From Ciceribacter sp. T2.26MG-112.2 (GTDB taxonomy: Bacteria > Pseudomonadota > Alphaproteobacteria > Rhizobiales > Rhizobiaceae), in NCBI RefSeq assembly GCF_900492205.1, contig NZ_UEYQ01000013.1, positions 30,511-94,510 of the forward strand: DNA of 64,000 nt, written 5' to 3'. The stretch's first letter is position 1. Each line of letters begins with the position of its first letter. The translations under genes were made by a program, and so were the position numbers. Shown here piece after piece: positions 52,817-61,565 of this stretch. A model generated the notes under the pieces. The model was given only the letters and a program-made list of their open reading frames with translations. It ran no database searches and was not told where the DNA came from.

Positions 52817-53014
52817 ACCGGAAAGGGCCATGGCCGGGCCTTCCGCGCCGGGCTCTGGTGTCCGGCGCAGGCACGACGCCGATCTCCAGGCCAAGGTGTG
52901 CCTTTGACCCCTGATTGCGCGTTGCCGTAACGGTTTTGCGCGCGCCCGGCTTGCCAATGGAACCTATCTTTGCTGTTGGTGGGCGATTGTCATTCTCGCT
53001 TATCCGGGCTTTCG

Positions 53015-54193
53015 ATGTTCAAGGACCTTTCGTTCCAAAGCTTTTTCATGGGTTGCCTGACCGCCTTTGTCGGGTTCGCCAGTTCGTTTGCCGTGGTGTT
53101 GCAAGGCCTCAAGGGCGTGGGGGCGACCGATTATCAGGCAGCCTCCGGGTTGATGGCCTTGTCGGTGTCGATGGGGCTCTGCGCCATCGTGCTCAGCGCC
53201 TGGACGAAACTGCCGGTATCGATCGCCTGGTCGACACCGGGGGCGGCGCTGTTGGCGACCGCCGGCACTGTGGAGGGCGGATTTGCCGCCGCCGTCGGCG
53301 CCTTCCTGGTCTGCGGCGTGCTGATCGTGATCGCCGGGCTGTTCCGGCCGCTCGGCCGGGCGGTCGCCGCGATCCCGGCGCCGCTGGCCAATGCCATGCT
53401 GTCGGGCGTCATCCTCGGCCTCTGCTTCGCCCCGTTCAAGGCAATTGCCTTCGATCCGGCGCTCGGCCTGCCGATCCTCGTCGCCTGGGCGGCGGTGCTG
53501 GCCTTCAAGCGGCTCTATGCCGTGCCGGCGGCATTGCTCGCCTTCGTCATCGTGATGATGTTCGGTGTCGATCTGCCGGAAGGCGCGATGGCGACCTGGA
53601 CGCAGTCGCTCGCGCCGCCGATCGAACTCGTCGCGCCGGAGTTCACCTTGCCTGCGCTCATCTCGATCGCGCTGCCGCTGTTCATCGTCACCATGGCTTC
53701 GCAGAACATCCCCGGCATCGCCGTGCTCAAGGTCAACCACTATAACCCCAATCCGGGGCCGCTGTTTGCCGTCACCGGGCTGTTCTCGCTGTTTTCGGCG
53801 CCGTTCGGCGGCCATGCCGTCAACCTGGCGGCGATCACCGCGGCGATGTGTGCCGGCGAGGACGCCCATCCGGATCCGAAGAAGCGCTACTGGGCGGCGA
53901 TCATCGGCGGCGTCGGCTATATCGTGTTCGGTCTTCTGGCCGGCGCGGTCACCGCCTTCGTCTCGCTCGCGCCGCCGATCCTGATCCAGGCGGTGGCAGG
54001 CCTGGCGCTGATCGGCGCGTTTTCCGGCTCTGCCGTTGCCGCATTCAAGGAGCCGGAAACCCGCGAGGCGGCGGCCGTCACCTTCCTGATCACCGCCTCC
54101 GGCGTCTCCTTCGCCGGTGTTTCCGGTGCATTCTGGGGACTGGTGGCAGGCGGACTGATGCTGGGCGTGTTGCGGCTTGCGAGACGAGGTTGA
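53015..54193 (+). CDS. BenE-family benzoate/H+ symporter-like protein
   Basis: A 392-residue, strongly hydrophobic protein with about twelve membrane segments. 'LPVSIAWSTPGAALLAT', 'PAPLANAMLSGVILGLCFAPFKA', 'MASQNIPGIAVLKVNHYNPNPGPLFAVTGLFSLFSAPFGGHAVNLAAITAAMCAGEDAHPDPKKRYWAA' are signatures of the BenE family. Characterised members carry benzoate, but no benzoate catabolic genes lie nearby, so the substrate is open. Homology begins at the ATG at 53015. Confidence 0.9.
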   Translation: MFKDLSFQSFFMGCLTAFVGFASSFAVVLQGLKGVGATDYQAASGLMALSVSMGLCAIVLSAWTKLPVSIAWSTPGAALLATAGTVEGGFAAAVGAFLVCGVLIVIAGLFRPLGRAVAAIPAPLANAMLSGVILGLCFAPFKAIAFDPALGLPILVAWAAVLAFKRLYAVPAALLAFVIVMMFGVDLPEGAMATWTQSLAPPIELVAPEFTLPALISIALPLFIVTMASQNIPGIAVLKVNHYNPNPGPLFAVTGLFSLFSAPFGGHAVNLAAITAAMCAGEDAHPDPKKRYWAAIIGGVGYIVFGLLAGAVTAFVSLAPPILIQAVAGLALIGAFSGSAVAAFKEPETREAAAVTFLITASGVSFAGVSGAFWGLVAGGLMLGVLRLARRG

Positions 54194-54232
54194 TTCCGTG
54201 GAAATCGGGCTTGGTCCGTGCTAAAATAAGAC

Positions 54233-54496
54233 ATGGAGTTCGAATTCGATCCCGCGAAGAGCGAAGGTAACTGGCGCAAACACGGGCTTGATTTCATCGG
54301 GGCGCAAGCCCTCTGGCGCGATCCGTCACTGCTCATCCTGTTGTCGCGCGACGAGGATGGCGAGGAGCGTCGCATGGCGATCGGCCTCTTGGATGGAGCC
54401 TATTGGGTGGTGATATTCGTCTATCGCGGCGATACGGTGCGGATCATTTCCGCGCGTCGTGCCCGCAGGCTGGAGGTGGAAATCTATGAAGGCTAA
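54233..54496 (+). CDS. brnT: BrnT-family toxin
   Basis: An 87-residue protein with the BrnT signature 'FEFDPAKSEGNWRKHGLDFIGAQALWRDP', 'EERRMAIGLLDGAYWVVIFVYRGDTVRIISARRARRLEVEIY'. BrnT is a RelE-fold ribonuclease toxin. It overlaps the antitoxin gene by 11 bp. The 'R..SARRA...E...Y' end matches the usual catalytic C-terminal region. Confidence 0.88.
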   Translation: MEFEFDPAKSEGNWRKHGLDFIGAQALWRDPSLLILLSRDEDGEERRMAIGLLDGAYWVVIFVYRGDTVRIISARRARRLEVEIYEG

Positions 54497-54728
54497 GGAT
54501 CTGGACCGCCTTTTTGACGAGGGTAAAGAAGACGTTCTCCAGTATTTCGATCTGGAACAGGCCGAGCGTCCCAATCTGGTGCCCGTCGATGTCGATCTCA
54601 GCCTGCCGCGATGGCTGGTCAACCGTCTCGATCAGGAGGCGTTGCGACTGGGTGTCTCCCGGCAATCGCTGATCACCATCTGGCTGGCGGATCGCGTTGA
54701 GCCTCGGCAACGCACCGCCGCTGAATAA
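54486..54728 (+). CDS. brnA: BrnA/CopG-type antitoxin
   Basis: An 80-residue protein whose C-terminal part ('DVDLSLPRWLVNRLDQEALRLGVSRQSLITIWLADRVE') is a ribbon-helix-helix DNA-binding domain, as in BrnA and CopG antitoxins. The N-terminal 'LDRLFDEGKEDVLQYFDLEQAERPN' would contact the toxin. It overlaps brnT by 11 bp and should repress the pair. Confidence 0.85.
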   Translation: MKAKDLDRLFDEGKEDVLQYFDLEQAERPNLVPVDVDLSLPRWLVNRLDQEALRLGVSRQSLITIWLADRVEPRQRTAAE

Positions 54729-54791
54729 CGGACTTGCGCGATCTGCCGCCGCACGTTATCTCTTTTCACCATGACCCGTTTCGGCTCGACC

Positions 54792-54893
54792 ATGTTTGCG
54801 ACCCTGAAGGCTGACCGCTCTGCGGCCGGCTTTGTCGCGTCGGTGCCAAACTCGCTTCTTCTTACCCTTATCCGCGGTTGCCGGGTCCTTTGA
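54792..54893 (+). CDS. Candidate leucine leader peptide upstream of leuA
   Basis: A 33-codon frame ends with 'NSLLLTLIRGCRVL'. All five leucines in that stretch use CTT, which is rare in this GC-rich genome where CTG/CTC dominate, the arrangement expected of an attenuator leader. ATGs at 54771 and 54792 and a GTG at 54843 are possible starts, none with a strong ribosome-binding site. GAGGAGC (54892-54898) just after it can pair with GCTCCTC (about 54929-54935), giving a large hairpin. leuA starts 150 bp later. Confidence 0.45.
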   Translation: MFATLKADRSAAGFVASVPNSLLLTLIRGCRVL

Positions 54894-55043
54894 GGAGCGC
54901 TCGGCGGCCGGATAGCCGCATGGCACAGCTCCTCTGATCAAATCCCTGAACTTTGGACTATTTGGCCGACCATGGGCCAGCATTTGCCGTCGCAAAACCG
55001 CGCTTGATGCGCTAAGAGCCGGGCAAGTGCGGAAGAGGAAGAG

Positions 55044-56780
55044 ATGAACGACATGAGCATGAAATCCGGTGCCGGTATGAAGGGCATGCCCGAAGCAGCG
55101 ACCAAGTACCACCCTTATCCGCAGATCGACATCAAGGACCGCACCTGGCCGTCGAAAACTATCACCAAGGCGCCGATCTGGTGCTCGGTGGACCTGCGCG
55201 ACGGCAACCAGTCGCTGGTCAATCCGATGGGCCACGACCGCAAGGCGCGCATGTTTCAGCTGTTGCTGGACATGGGCTTCAAGGAAATCGAGATCGGTTT
55301 CCCGTCCGCCTCGCAGACCGATTTCGACTTTGCCCGCTGGTGCGTCGAGGAAGGCAACGTGCCCGACGACGTGTCGCTGCAGGTGCTGGTGCAGTGCCGT
55401 CCGGAACTGATCACCCGGACCTTCGAGGCGCTGGAAGGCGCGCACCGGCCGATCATCCATTTCTACAATTCGACCAGTGAGCTGCAGCGCCGCGTGGTGT
55501 TCGGCAAGGATGTCGCCGGCATCAAGCAGATCGCCGTCGATGCGGCGAAGATGATCACCGACATGGCGGCAAAGGCTGCCACCGGTGCGAATGGCGGCTT
55601 CCGCTTCGAATATTCGCCGGAGAGCTTTACCGGCACTGAGCTGGACGTGGCGCTGGAGATTTCCAATGCCGTCATCGACATCATCAAGCCGACGCCGGAC
55701 AACAAGCTGATCCTGAACCTGCCGTCGACCGTCGAGATGGCGACGCCGAACATCTATGCCGACCAGATCGAGTGGATGTGCCGCAACATCGACAATCGCG
55801 AAAACGTCATCATCTCGCTGCATCCGCATAACGACCGCGGCACCGGGATTGCAGCGACCGAACTGGGGCTGATGGCCGGCGCCGACCGCGTCGAAGGCAC
55901 GCTGTTCGGCAATGGCGAGCGGACCGGCAATGTCGACATCGTCACGCTGGCGCTCAACATGTTCACCCAGGGCGTCGATCCCAAGCTGGATTGCTCCGAT
56001 ATCGAGCGGATCAAGGCGGTCTATGAATATTCGAACCAGATGACCATTCCGGAGCGCCACCCTTACGTCGGCGAGCTGGTCTATACCGCGTTTTCCGGCT
56101 CGCACCAGGATGCGATCAACAAGGGCATGAAGGCGCGGCGCACGGCCAATTCTCCCCTGTGGGAAGTGCCGTATCTGCCGATCGACCCGCAGGACGTCGG
56201 CCGGACCTACGAGGCGATCATCCGCATCAACTCGCAGTCGGGCAAGGGCGGTATCGCCTACATCCTGCAGGAAGACTACGGCATCAACATGCCGCGCGCC
56301 CTGCAGGTGGAGTTCCGCGAGGACATCCAGCGCATCACCGACGAGGAGGGTGTAGAGCTGCCCTCGAAGCGGATCTACGAGCGCTTCATCGAACGCTATG
56401 TCGAGCAACCCGGCGGGCGCCTGAAATATGTCGATCACCACACCTATGCCGATCCGGCGCAGAAGGGACGGCGCATCGTCGCCGCCGAGATCACCGATGG
56501 CGGCGAGACCAGGCGGATCGAAGGACAGGGGACAGGGCCGATCGACGGCTTCATCAATGCGCTGTCGACCTATCTCGGCATCGAGCTCTCGGTCGCCGAC
56601 TATTCGGAGCATTCGCTGCAGCATGGCTCCAACGCCTCGGCGATTGCCTATGTCGAGGTGGTGCACCCGGATGGCAAACTGTTCGGCGTCGGCATCAATA
56701 CCAACATCGTCGCCGCTTCGCTCGAGGCGATCGTCTCGGCGGCAAACCGGGTGCTCGAAGATCGTGCTGCGAAGGGCTGA
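55044..56780 (+). CDS. leuA: 2-isopropylmalate synthase
   Basis: A 578-residue enzyme that condenses 2-oxoisovalerate with acetyl-CoA, the first step of leucine synthesis. It is the LeuA2 type: 'PQIDIKDRTWPSKTITKAPIWCSVDLRDGNQSLVNPM' holds the metal-binding Asp and catalytic Arg, 'SLHPHNDRGTGIAATELGLMAGADRVEGTLFGNGERTGNVD' holds the HxH and flexible loop, and the C-terminal ~150 residues form the leucine-sensing regulatory domain. The start follows GGAAGAGGAAGAG. Expression may be controlled by the leader frame upstream. Confidence 0.95.
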   Translation: MNDMSMKSGAGMKGMPEAATKYHPYPQIDIKDRTWPSKTITKAPIWCSVDLRDGNQSLVNPMGHDRKARMFQLLLDMGFKEIEIGFPSASQTDFDFARWCVEEGNVPDDVSLQVLVQCRPELITRTFEALEGAHRPIIHFYNSTSELQRRVVFGKDVAGIKQIAVDAAKMITDMAAKAATGANGGFRFEYSPESFTGTELDVALEISNAVIDIIKPTPDNKLILNLPSTVEMATPNIYADQIEWMCRNIDNRENVIISLHPHNDRGTGIAATELGLMAGADRVEGTLFGNGERTGNVDIVTLALNMFTQGVDPKLDCSDIERIKAVYEYSNQMTIPERHPYVGELVYTAFSGSHQDAINKGMKARRTANSPLWEVPYLPIDPQDVGRTYEAIIRINSQSGKGGIAYILQEDYGINMPRALQVEFREDIQRITDEEGVELPSKRIYERFIERYVEQPGGRLKYVDHHTYADPAQKGRRIVAAEITDGGETRRIEGQGTGPIDGFINALSTYLGIELSVADYSEHSLQHGSNASAIAYVEVVHPDGKLFGVGINTNIVAASLEAIVSAANRVLEDRAAKG

Positions 56781-56783
56781 ACC

Positions 56784-57581
56784 ATGGCGTTGAACGCGAT
56801 CGTCGCCGGAGACATCAGGAAGACACCGCCGCTCGTGCTGCTGCACGGTTTCGGCGGCGGCGCCTTCACCTGGAAAAAGGTCGTGGCCGGGCTCGAAGCC
56901 GCCCAGCCGGTGATCGCCTATGACATGCCCGGCCATGCCGGCTCGCTGCATGCCGACGGCATCGGCGGGGCCGGTAAGATGGCCAAGGCCATCCGCAACG
57001 ACCTCGACCTGCGCGGCGTCACCACCTTCCACGTCGCCGGGCATTCGCTCGGCGGCGCGACCGCAGCGCTTCTGGCTCTTCGGGAGCAGAAGCGGGTCTT
57101 GAGCGCGACGCTGCTCGCGCCCGGCGGGTTCGGCCCGGCGATCAATCACCGCCTGCTGTCCCATTACGCGCAGGCCGAGACCCATTTAGACCTGATCTGG
57201 GCGCTGGAGGGGATGGCCGGCTTCAATGCCTCCATCGACGACGACCTGGTCGACGACATGCTGGCGGTCCGCCACCTGCCCGGCGCCCGCGAGGCGCTCG
57301 AGCAGATCTTCGAGGCGATCACCTTTGTCGCACCGAACGGTGAACGGCTACAGGGCGAACTGCCGCTGGGGGCGCTGGCCGCATTGACCATGCCGATCCG
57401 CGTGGTCTGGGGCGGCGAGGACTGCATCCTGCCCTGCTGGCAGGCGGAGCGACTGCCCGGCAATATCGCGCTGACGCGGATCGCCACCGCCGGACACATG
57501 CTGGTGGAAGAATATCCGGCGCGGATCGCCGAACTGCTCGGCGAGGCGACGGCCATCGGCCGCGACAATCCCGCCGGTTGA
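56784..57581 (+). CDS. Alpha/beta hydrolase, possibly acyltransferase-like
   Basis: A 265-residue alpha/beta-hydrolase. The oxyanion region 'LVLLHGFGGGAFTWKKV', nucleophile elbow 'VAGHSLGGATAAL', acid Asp in 'RVVWGGEDCILP' and His in 'IATAGHMLVEE' form a complete triad. The layout resembles acetoin-dehydrogenase E2-associated and BioH-like hydrolases. It starts 3 bp after leuA and is likely co-transcribed with it; substrate unknown. Confidence 0.87.
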   Translation: MALNAIVAGDIRKTPPLVLLHGFGGGAFTWKKVVAGLEAAQPVIAYDMPGHAGSLHADGIGGAGKMAKAIRNDLDLRGVTTFHVAGHSLGGATAALLALREQKRVLSATLLAPGGFGPAINHRLLSHYAQAETHLDLIWALEGMAGFNASIDDDLVDDMLAVRHLPGAREALEQIFEAITFVAPNGERLQGELPLGALAALTMPIRVVWGGEDCILPCWQAERLPGNIALTRIATAGHMLVEEYPARIAELLGEATAIGRDNPAG

Positions 57582-57601
57582 CCGAGAACGCTGCCCGAAT
57601 T

Positions 57602-57617
57602 AATCAATCGAATGATT
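57602..57617. promoter_or_regulatory. Dyad upstream of the tetR-like gene
   Basis: AATCA-N6-TGATT (57602-57617), with weaker internal symmetry, lies 8 bp before the GGAGG of the regulator gene. A TetR-family autoregulatory operator would be expected here. Confidence 0.4.
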
Positions 57618-57634
57618 TTTTTGCGGAGGCAGGC

Positions 57635-58297
57635 ATGGTCAGACAGGCATCGGGGGCGGCCGCGACGCGGGCATCGCTGATTTCGGCTGCGCTCGAACTG
57701 TTCGGCAATCATGGTTATGACGCCGTGTCGACACGGCAGATCGCCGACCATGCCGCCGCCAATATCGGCAGCATCGCCTACCACTTCGGCGGCAAGCCCG
57801 GCCTGCGCAAGGCCTGTATCGAGCATGTGATCGGGATCGTGCATGAGAGCCTTGGTCCTTCGCTCAGCCAGTCGCTGCCGGCGGCTCTCACTGCGGATGA
57901 GGCGCTGGACATGCTGGACGGCATGGTCGGCACGATGATGCGGATCGGCGCCTCGCGCCCCGACGCCGACCTGCTTTCCACCTTCATGACCCGGGAGATG
58001 ATCGTTCCGGGTGAGGTCGATGGCCTGCTCTACGAGCGGATGGCAAGACCGTTGCACGAGCGTTTCTGCCAGTTGTTCGCCATAGCGGTGGGACGGCCCG
58101 AGGCGCCCGAGGCCTATGCGCTGACGGTCTTCTCGCTCCTCGGCCAGTCGGTCTTCTTCCGCATCTGCAAGCCGGTCGTGGTCAAGCGCATGGGCTGGGC
58201 GGGCTTCGGGGTCGACGAGGCGCAGGCCGCCATTGCCGTCTTTTCCGACAATCTTCGGGCGATCGTCGAGCGCCACCGCGCACAGAACCACCGCTGA
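57635..58297 (+). CDS. TetR-family regulator, CecR/YbiH-like
   Basis: A 220-residue regulator with N-terminal HTH 'TRASLISAALELFGNHGYDAVSTRQIADHAAANIGSIAYHFGGKPGLRKACIEHV' and the CecR-type C-terminal domain (DUF1956-like: 'LFAIAVGRPEAPEAYALTVFSLLGQSVFFRICKPVVVKRMGW'). GGAGG 5 nt upstream supports the start. CecR-like proteins usually control efflux pumps or hydrolases; no pump is adjacent, so the target is unknown. Confidence 0.88.
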   Translation: MVRQASGAAATRASLISAALELFGNHGYDAVSTRQIADHAAANIGSIAYHFGGKPGLRKACIEHVIGIVHESLGPSLSQSLPAALTADEALDMLDGMVGTMMRIGASRPDADLLSTFMTREMIVPGEVDGLLYERMARPLHERFCQLFAIAVGRPEAPEAYALTVFSLLGQSVFFRICKPVVVKRMGWAGFGVDEAQAAIAVFSDNLRAIVERHRAQNHR

Positions 58298-58300
58298 GCG

Positions 58301-59209
58301 TCAGCCAAGAAGAATCTGGTGATGCTCGTGGCGCAGTTTGACGGCGGCGTCGACCAGGGCGTAGCGGTCCCATTTCAGCTGCCAGGCACCGGGCTCGCCA
58401 CTGACCGAAAAGAGATTGTAGCCGGCCGGCGGTTTCGGGGCACCGGGACCTTGCGAAGCCGAGGCGATGCCGACGACCGGCACGCGCTTTTCGCGCCCCT
58501 CCAGCCAATAGAGCGTGTTGAGATGGGTGTGCCCGTGCAGCACCAGTTCGGCGCCGCCCAGGGAGACCGCTGCGGCGAAGCGACGAATGCCGATCATGCG
58601 CTTGTGCGAGGCGGCGGCCCCGCGGATCGGCGGATGATGGATCATCACCACGCGGAACAGGCCTTCCTCGCCGGCGGCCTTGAGCAGGGCGGCGGTCTCG
58701 CGCGCCTGGCGGGCGCTAAAATAGCCGGTGGCGGAGAAGGGGGGCGTGGCGATCGAGGTGGAACAGCCGATCATCGCCACGGGGCCACGGCGGCGGATAT
58801 AGGGAAACAGCTTGTAGCCTTCCCGCCAGATCAGCGGGTCGTCATCGCCGCGCATGTAGTCGTACCAGGCCTGCACCGCCTTGTCGTGCGCGCCGGGCAC
58901 ATAGGCGTCGTGATTGCCGGGAACCACCGAGGTGTCGAGCGGCGCACCGGCCTCGCGCAGCCATTGGGCGACGAGACGGATTTCGATGCCGGAGGCGAGA
59001 TTGACCATGTCGCCGGTGATCGCCAGGTGGTCGGGCTCGTGCCGGCGCAGGTCCTCCATCACCAGATCCAGCGCGTTGGTGAAAAGATGCTTGCGCCTAT
59101 TGCGGTGCCAGTTCACATAGCCGGTGATGCGCTTGGAGGCCAATTCGCGGATGGTCAGGTTCGGGAGCGGACCTAAGTGAACATCGGATATATGCGCGAG
59201 TTTGAACAT
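58301..59209 (-). CDS. Calcineurin-like metallophosphoesterase
   Basis: A 302-residue protein with the five phosphoesterase motifs in order: 'HISDVHLG', 'AITGDMVN', 'VVPGNHDAY', 'VVMIHHPP' and 'LVLHGHTHLN'. These bind two metal ions. It may hydrolyse cyclic nucleotides or phospholipid-type substrates; the specific substrate is not readable. The start at 59209 (MFKLAHISDVHLGP) fits the family; a longer open frame upstream has no homology. Convergent with the TetR gene with only 3 bp between. Confidence 0.9.
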   Translation of the reverse strand: MFKLAHISDVHLGPLPNLTIRELASKRITGYVNWHRNRRKHLFTNALDLVMEDLRRHEPDHLAITGDMVNLASGIEIRLVAQWLREAGAPLDTSVVPGNHDAYVPGAHDKAVQAWYDYMRGDDDPLIWREGYKLFPYIRRRGPVAMIGCSTSIATPPFSATGYFSARQARETAALLKAAGEEGLFRVVMIHHPPIRGAAASHKRMIGIRRFAAAVSLGGAELVLHGHTHLNTLYWLEGREKRVPVVGIASASQGPGAPKPPAGYNLFSVSGEPGAWQLKWDRYALVDAAVKLRHEHHQILLG

Positions 59210-59250
59210 GGCGCCACTCTTAAAGACGCGGCGTGACGGGAGCAAGAAGA

Positions 59251-59742
59251 ATGAACCAGCCAATCGGCCTGGATGAGCGGACCGGATTTCGCCGGCGCCT
59301 GTTGCTGAAGGTGCTGCACAGCTATTTCGCCCTGTCGCGGGGCATGACGCTCGGCGTGCGGGCCGCCTGCTTCAACCCGCAAGGCGAGATTTTTCTCGTG
59401 CGTCACTCCTATGTGCCCGGCTGGTACATGCCGGGCGGCGGCGTCGAACGGAACGAGACGGCCCTGGCGGCGCTGGAAAAGGAATTGCGGGAGGAGGGCA
59501 ATCTGGAGCTCACCGCGCCGCCGCAGCTTTTCCATGTCTATTTCAACCGGCGCATCAGCCCGCGCGATCATGTGCTGCTCTATCGCACCGAGGTGATCCA
59601 GACGGCGCCGCGGGTTGCCGATCGCGAAATCGTCGAGTCCGGTTTCTTTAATCCGCGCGACCTGCCGAAGGACGTGACCTCCGCCACGCTGCGGCGGCTG
59701 GCGGAGTTGAGCGGCGAGGTCAAGCCCGCCGACGTGTGGTAA
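59251..59742 (+). CDS. Nudix hydrolase
   Basis: A 163-residue protein with a Nudix box 'GGGVERNETALAALEKELREEGNLE' (near residues 63-87) in which Lys replaces the usual Arg before the first Glu of the REUxEE core. Substrate unknown. GGGAG 8 nt upstream fixes the start at 59251. It is divergent from the phosphoesterase gene with 41 bp between, and its 3' end overlaps the glutathionyl-hydroquinone reductase gene by 23 bp on the opposite strand. Confidence 0.88.
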   Translation: MNQPIGLDERTGFRRRLLLKVLHSYFALSRGMTLGVRAACFNPQGEIFLVRHSYVPGWYMPGGGVERNETALAALEKELREEGNLELTAPPQLFHVYFNRRISPRDHVLLYRTEVIQTAPRVADREIVESGFFNPRDLPKDVTSATLRRLAELSGEVKPADVW

Positions 59743-60730
59743 GCTCCGTCTCCGACAACGCTTCCCGCCCATGCGGACGGTCCAGGTCGAGGGCAGGGCC
59801 GACGGGCACGATGCCGGTCGGATTGATGGTCTTGTGGCTGCGGTAGTAGTGGTGCTTGATGTGGCGGATGTTCACCGTCTCGGCCACGCCCGGCGTCTGA
59901 TAGAGATCGCGGACATAGGCCGAGAGGTTCGGATAGTCGGCGATCCGGCGGATGTTGCACTTGAAGTGGCCGACATAGACCGGATCGAAGCGCACCAGAG
60001 TGGTGAACAGCCGCCAGTCGGCTTCGGTCAGGCGTTCGCCGAACAGGTAACGGCGAGTGGCCAGGCGCTCCTCCAACTGGTCCAGCATGGCAAAGAGCGG
60101 CGTGACCGCGCTCTCATAGGCGGCTTGCGTGGTGGCGAAGCCGGCCTTGTAGACGCCGTTGTTGACCGCGTCATAGATACGGTCGTTGAGCGCATCGATC
60201 TCTTGGCGCAGGTCGGCGGGACAGTAATCGCTGTCCGATCCGGTCAGGCCGTGGAAGGCAGTGTTGAACATGCGGATGATGTCGGCGGATTCGTTGGAGA
60301 CGATCGTTCCCGTCTGCTTGTCCCACAGCACCGGCACGGTGACGCGGCCGGAATAGCTCGGGTCGGCCTTCAGGTAGATCTGGTAGAGAAAGTCCGAGCC
60401 GAACAGGTGGTCGACGCTCGCGCCGTCGCGGTCGTGGAATTCCCAGCCGTTTTCGAGCATCAGCGGATCGACGATCGACAGCGAGATCAGGTCCTCCAGC
60501 CCTTTGAGCCTGCGGAAGATCAGCGTGCGATGCGCCCAGGGACAGGCGAGCGACACATAGAGATGGTAGCGCCCTGCCTCGGCCTTGAACCCGCCGGTGC
60601 CCGTCGGGCCGGCGGTACCGTCGGCGGTGACCCAGTTGCGAAACTGCGCCCTGGAGCGCTCGAAGCGGCCGGCGGTGGATTTCGTGTCATACCAGACGTC
60701 GTGCCAGACGCCGTCAACGAGCATGCCCAT
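59720..60730 (-). CDS. Glutathionyl-hydroquinone reductase (GST Xi class)
   Basis: A 336-residue glutathione-transferase-fold enzyme. The catalytic Cys is in 'VSLACPWAHRTLIFRRLKGLED', 'TVPVLWDKQTGTIVSNESADIIRMFN' is the glutathione-binding thioredoxin fold, and 'YLFGERLTEADWRLFTTLVRFDPVYVGHFKCN' is the C-terminal helical signature of the PcpF/YqjG group. It removes glutathione from glutathionyl-hydroquinones. GGAGAG supports the start at 60730. Confidence 0.92.
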   Translation of the reverse strand: MGMLVDGVWHDVWYDTKSTAGRFERSRAQFRNWVTADGTAGPTGTGGFKAEAGRYHLYVSLACPWAHRTLIFRRLKGLEDLISLSIVDPLMLENGWEFHDRDGASVDHLFGSDFLYQIYLKADPSYSGRVTVPVLWDKQTGTIVSNESADIIRMFNTAFHGLTGSDSDYCPADLRQEIDALNDRIYDAVNNGVYKAGFATTQAAYESAVTPLFAMLDQLEERLATRRYLFGERLTEADWRLFTTLVRFDPVYVGHFKCNIRRIADYPNLSAYVRDLYQTPGVAETVNIRHIKHHYYRSHKTINPTGIVPVGPALDLDRPHGREALSETELTTRRRA

Positions 60731-60989
60731 CGGCGCTCTCCTGTGAGTTGTTCATGTCCTGCTCCATAGATACGCCTCGGCGCGGATATTGGGAGATGCC
60801 AAGGGGTGAACACTGCGTTTTTCCATTGGACGGCCGGAAAATTTGCTGCTATCCGGGATTTCGCAAAAACGGATGACCCTTATTCCATGACCGCACGACG
60901 GACCTTGCGACGACGCTGATGCTTCCCGAACGCCCTTGCGGCGTTGTCGAGAACCCATATCTCCGTCTGTCCTTACGGTCCGGTCATCC

Positions 60990-61565
60990 ATGAAAAACAA
61001 CGGTCTTGTCTACCTCACCGAGGATGCGTCGCACGACGCGGTCATCGAACACATCAACGAAGAAGCTTTCGGCCCCGGCCGGCATACCCGCGCCGCCGCC
61101 CGCATCCGCGAGCAGGGGCCGCATGACCGGCACCTGTCCTTCATCTGCGCCGACGACGGCGAGACCATCGCCTCGGTGCGCATGACCCCGGTGATGGCTG
61201 GGACGGTCAAGGGCCATCTGCTCGGGCCGCTCGCCGTCCGTCCCTCGCACAAGAACCGGGGGATTGGCCGGGAACTGGTGCGCATCGCCATCGAGGCGGC
61301 GCGCCGCGCCGGCTCCGAAGCCGTCATCCTGATCGGCGATCCGCCGTATTACATGCCGCTCGGCTTCGAAAAGGTGGCCTGGAAGGCGCTGGATTTTCCG
61401 GGTCCGGTCGATCCGGCGCGCGTGCTGGTCGTGCCGCTCGGCGTCGACGTACACGAGCGTCTGAAAGGGCCGATCGCCTGGCGCCCGGCGGATGACGGTT
61501 GGGAGTGCGAGGCGGCCACGCAGGGCCGCCCGGCTTATCGTTTCAAAGTGTCGAGTCGTAGTTGA
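60990..61565 (+). CDS. GNAT-family N-acetyltransferase
   Basis: A 191-residue protein with acetyl-CoA-binding motif 'LGPLAVRPSHKNRGIGRELVRIAIEAARRAGSEAVILIGDPPYYMPLGF' (Q/RxxGxG/A as 'KNRGIG'). The 'GDPPYYMPLGFEKV' segment is typical of the YhbS-like subgroup. Substrate unknown. Its last 23 bp overlap the convergent MBL-fold gene. Confidence 0.86.
   Translation: MKNNGLVYLTEDASHDAVIEHINEEAFGPGRHTRAAARIREQGPHDRHLSFICADDGETIASVRMTPVMAGTVKGHLLGPLAVRPSHKNRGIGRELVRIAIEAARRAGSEAVILIGDPPYYMPLGFEKVAWKALDFPGPVDPARVLVVPLGVDVHERLKGPIAWRPADDGWECEAATQGRPAYRFKVSSRS

Noticed and set aside
54756..57185. Minus-strand open frame opposite leuA
   Set aside because: Antisense to leuA and its leader region, with shadow-type composition.
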